Origin: CAZWRK01 sp964635875
GTDB taxonomy: Bacteria > Pseudomonadota > Gammaproteobacteria > Burkholderiales > Aquaspirillaceae
Length of the DNA stretch: 5,682 nucleotides
Direction of reading: 5' to 3'
Assembly (NCBI GenBank): GCA_964635875.1
Contig: CAZWRK010000207.1
Span: forward strand, 1-5,682
Both the position numbers and the translations under genes were made by a program. The notes under the pieces are model-generated. The model was not told the origin of the DNA, did not search any database, and was given only the letters and a program-made list of their open reading frames with translations. Below, piece after piece: positions 4,638 to 5,682 of this stretch (the first letter of the stretch is position 1; each line of letters begins with the position of its first letter).

Positions 4638-4663
4638 TAGGAGGGAGTTCCGGCTCCCTCCTA
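4638..4663 (+). terminator. perfect 10-bp hairpin after the capsid gene (no U-tract)
   Basis: TAGGAGGGAG (4638-4647) and CTCCCTCCTA (4654-4663) form a perfect, GC-rich stem around a TTCCGG loop, 11 bases after the capsid stop. The position matches places where phages put a partial terminator or mRNA-stabilising hairpin behind the capsid gene, as T7 does with T-phi. However, the following bases are GCTTAAAATAAAG, without the T-run needed for efficient intrinsic termination. The reverse strand has no T-run either. An mRNA 3'-end stabiliser or processing signal is as likely as a terminator. The left arm contains AGGAGG, so the hairpin also hides an SD-like sequence with no start codon behind it. 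Confidence 0.6.
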
Positions 4664-4719
4664 GCTTAAAATAAAGATAAGAAGCCTACCAAGGCACATT
4701 CCACTGAGGAGAAATTATC

Positions 4720-5085
4720 ATGTCAATCAAAATTGGAAACGTCACACAGGCGAAAGCAGCGACTGTTGCTTACTCTAATAGCACTGCTAAAGCATGTTTT
4801 ACCCTCCCAGCTAATGCTATGGTTATTCGTGTGACCGCATTTGCTAATACCGCAGCTTCAGGCGGAACTTCTGGTTCACTTACTATTAAATCAAGACCAA
4901 TTGACGGATCTTCGGCGGCAGCAGCATTTGCTACTATTGCTGATGTTTACACAAGTTTAGATGCCACTCTTTCCGGTATTGCTTACAACCGTCAATCAAC
5001 TCCTGTATATGTCACTGCCGTATACGCTGATGGTACCGGTACTGCTACTGCCGGTAACTGGACTTTTGTTGTTGAATACATGTAA
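4720..5085 (+). CDS. 121-residue beta-rich protein, probable virion component
   Basis: ATG 4720 follows GAGGAG (4706-4711) at 8 bases, after the 93-base gap behind the capsid gene. The gap otherwise holds the hairpin and nothing else I recognise. The product is rich in Ala, Thr, Ser and Gly, with alternating hydrophobic strands (A-M-V-I-R-V-T-A-F-A at 33-42, S-L-T-I-K-S at 53-58, P-V-Y-V-T-A-V-Y-A at 95-103, N-W-T-F-V-V-E-Y-M at 113-121). It has no signal peptide, helix-rich region or catalytic motif. This composition suits a small beta-sandwich such as a capsid decoration or head-fibre protein. I do not recognise a family, and the role is inferred from position and composition. T-ending codons prevail, as in the capsid gene. 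Confidence 0.82.
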   Translation: MSIKIGNVTQAKAATVAYSNSTAKACFTLPANAMVIRVTAFANTAASGGTSGSLTIKSRPIDGSSAAAAFATIADVYTSLDATLSGIAYNRQSTPVYVTAVYADGTGTATAGNWTFVVEYM

Positions 5086-5093
5086 GGTGGTGA
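5083..5093 (+). promoter_or_regulatory. extended Shine-Dalgarno site
   Basis: TAAGGTGGTGA matches the 11-base complement of the 16S rRNA tail (TAAGGAGGTGA) at ten positions. It includes the stop of the 121-residue gene and ends 3 bases before ATG 5097. It fixes that start and suggests coupled, high-level translation. Confidence 0.6.
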
Positions 5094-5096
5094 CAT

Positions 5097-5483
5097 ATGG
5101 CTGCGTCAACTGTTTCAACTAAGTATCTAATCAATGGCTCTCGTGATTTCGTCATCAAGGTTGACGTTGTTGGTGGCGACGCAGAGTTTACTGCCGAGAA
5201 GATAATTGATGTTGCTGATTTAACTGGTACTCCAACTAAGTTCAAGATTCGTAATATTAGCTGGCAGTTTGCTGAGTTTACTGCTACACTGCTGTGGGAT
5301 GCAACCACAGACAAACAGGCTTTTGTGCTTAACCAGTACGAAGGTGATATTGACTTTTTTGAATCAACTGGTGTTCCGATTGTAAATGACGCAGGAACTG
5401 GTGTATCTGGTAACTTGCTGATGACTACAAAAGGACTGGCAGCTGGAGATACTGGAACAATCATCATCAGAGGATACCACTAA
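5097..5483 (+). CDS. 128-residue beta-rich protein, probable virion component
   Basis: ATG 5097 lies 3 bases after an extended SD and 11 bases after the previous stop. The 128-residue product alternates hydrophobic and polar residues. Notable segments are D-F-V-I-K-V-D-V-V (17-25), F-K-I-R-N-I-S-W-Q-F-A-E-F-T-A-T-L-L-W-D-A-T-T-D split across 49-72, Y-E-G-D-I-D-F (81-87) and G-L-A-A-G-D-T-G-T-I-I-I-R (113-125). The L-L-W-D-A-T-T-D and G-D-T-G-T-I-I-I elements resemble small uncharacterised proteins I associate with capsid-gene neighbourhoods, but I cannot name a family. No membrane, signal or enzyme motif is seen. Together with the preceding gene it may make a pair of shell or head-completion proteins; that is inference from context. 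Confidence 0.82.
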   Translation: MAASTVSTKYLINGSRDFVIKVDVVGGDAEFTAEKIIDVADLTGTPTKFKIRNISWQFAEFTATLLWDATTDKQAFVLNQYEGDIDFFESTGVPIVNDAGTGVSGNLLMTTKGLAAGDTGTIIIRGYH

Positions 5484-5682
5484 TGTCTTTGACACTTGGG
5501 CCAAAAGATTATCTGAAACTAGGCGATTGGAATGCTCTATGTGATGTCTGCGGTTTCAAGTACAAAGCATCAGAACTTCGTAGGCGGTGGGATGGATATA
5601 TGGTCTGTCCTGCCGACTACGAGGAACGCCAACCGCAAGACCTCATAAGAATCCCGCCAGAGCGGCAAACTCCCGCATGGGC
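5483..5682 (+). CDS. small zinc-ribbon-like phage protein (3' end outside window)
   Basis: ATG 5483 shares its A with the previous stop (TAATG), and AGAGGA (5469-5474) lies 8 bases upstream. Sixty-six codons are visible and the frame stays open to the window end. The protein contains G-D-W-N-A-L-C-D-V-C-G-F-K-Y-K-A-S-E-L (14-32), then W-D-G-Y-M-V-C-P-A-D-Y-E-E-R-Q-P-Q-D-L-I-R split across 36-56. Cys20-x2-Cys23 and Cys42 look like zinc ligands; the fourth position of the usual second pair is Asp45 rather than Cys. I know this G-D-W-N-x-x-C-D-x-C-G-x-K segment from a recurrent uncharacterised phage family encoded near head and neck genes. The function is unknown: a metal-stabilised structural or DNA-binding role is possible. 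Confidence 0.82.
   Translation, partial: MSLTLGPKDYLKLGDWNALCDVCGFKYKASELRRRWDGYMVCPADYEERQPQDLIRIPPERQTPAW

Noticed and set aside
4600..4680. Extended minor capsid form by frameshift or readthrough, as for T7 gene 10B.
   Set aside because: The last capsid codons have no slippery run. The stop is TAA, and all three frames close within about 45 bases past it.
4664..4719. Promoter candidate in the A-rich stretch after the hairpin.
   Set aside because: No TATAAT-like hexamer paired with a -35 at correct spacing could be found; only A-rich sequence and the SD of the next gene are visible.

Overview
The window is a dense, one-directional piece of a tailed-phage genome (Caudoviricetes), either a phage or a phage-derived contig. 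All believable genes are on the + strand. They are packed with ATGA or TAATG overlaps or short gaps, and most have strong Shine-Dalgarno (SD) sites. No integrase, repressor, terminase, portal, tRNA, CRISPR array or insertion sequence is visible. SD strength, a sigma70-like promoter and a spanin pair with a lipobox all point to a Gram-negative host, probably a proteobacterium. A short-tailed (podovirus-like) phage is my inference from the set of capsid-region protein types.

Region 1 (1-1457) holds the end of a tail-fibre/collar-type gene and then a lysis cassette. The cassette runs: T7-lysozyme-type zinc amidase (76-492), a 57-residue four-cysteine, tryptophan-rich protein starting at GTG (502-675), a small two-helix holin candidate (630-836), an Rz-like inner-membrane spanin (829-1182), an Rz1-like outer-membrane lipoprotein (1179-1403), and a 13-codon Gly/Lys mini-gene with a near-perfect SD (1416-1457).

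Region 2 (1458-4626) opens with an AT-rich gap carrying a sigma70-like promoter and a 12-bp palindrome. It continues with a GroES-like co-chaperonin (1521-1820), a possible 79-codon overlapping gene (1831-2070), a scaffold-type protein (2, 1887-2711), a conserved-looking 127-residue protein (2713-3096), a 195-residue 'PFGLRP' structural protein (3108-3695) and the major capsid protein (3709-4626). This reads as a head-assembly operon: the co-chaperonin would help fold the capsid subunit with host GroEL, the scaffold would template the shell, and the 195-residue protein is a candidate decoration or minor head protein.

Region 3 (4627-5682) starts with a perfect 10-bp hairpin just after the capsid gene. 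Two small beta-rich, probably structural proteins follow (4720-5085 and 5097-5483), then a truncated small zinc-ribbon-like protein (5483 to the window end).

The points most worth following are the 13-codon mini-gene, the GTG-started Cys/Trp-rich protein inside the lysis cassette, the possible dual-coding stretch at the start of the scaffold gene (with an abrupt change in glycine codon choice), the hairpin without a U-tract after the capsid gene, and a phage GroES with no GroEL partner in view.
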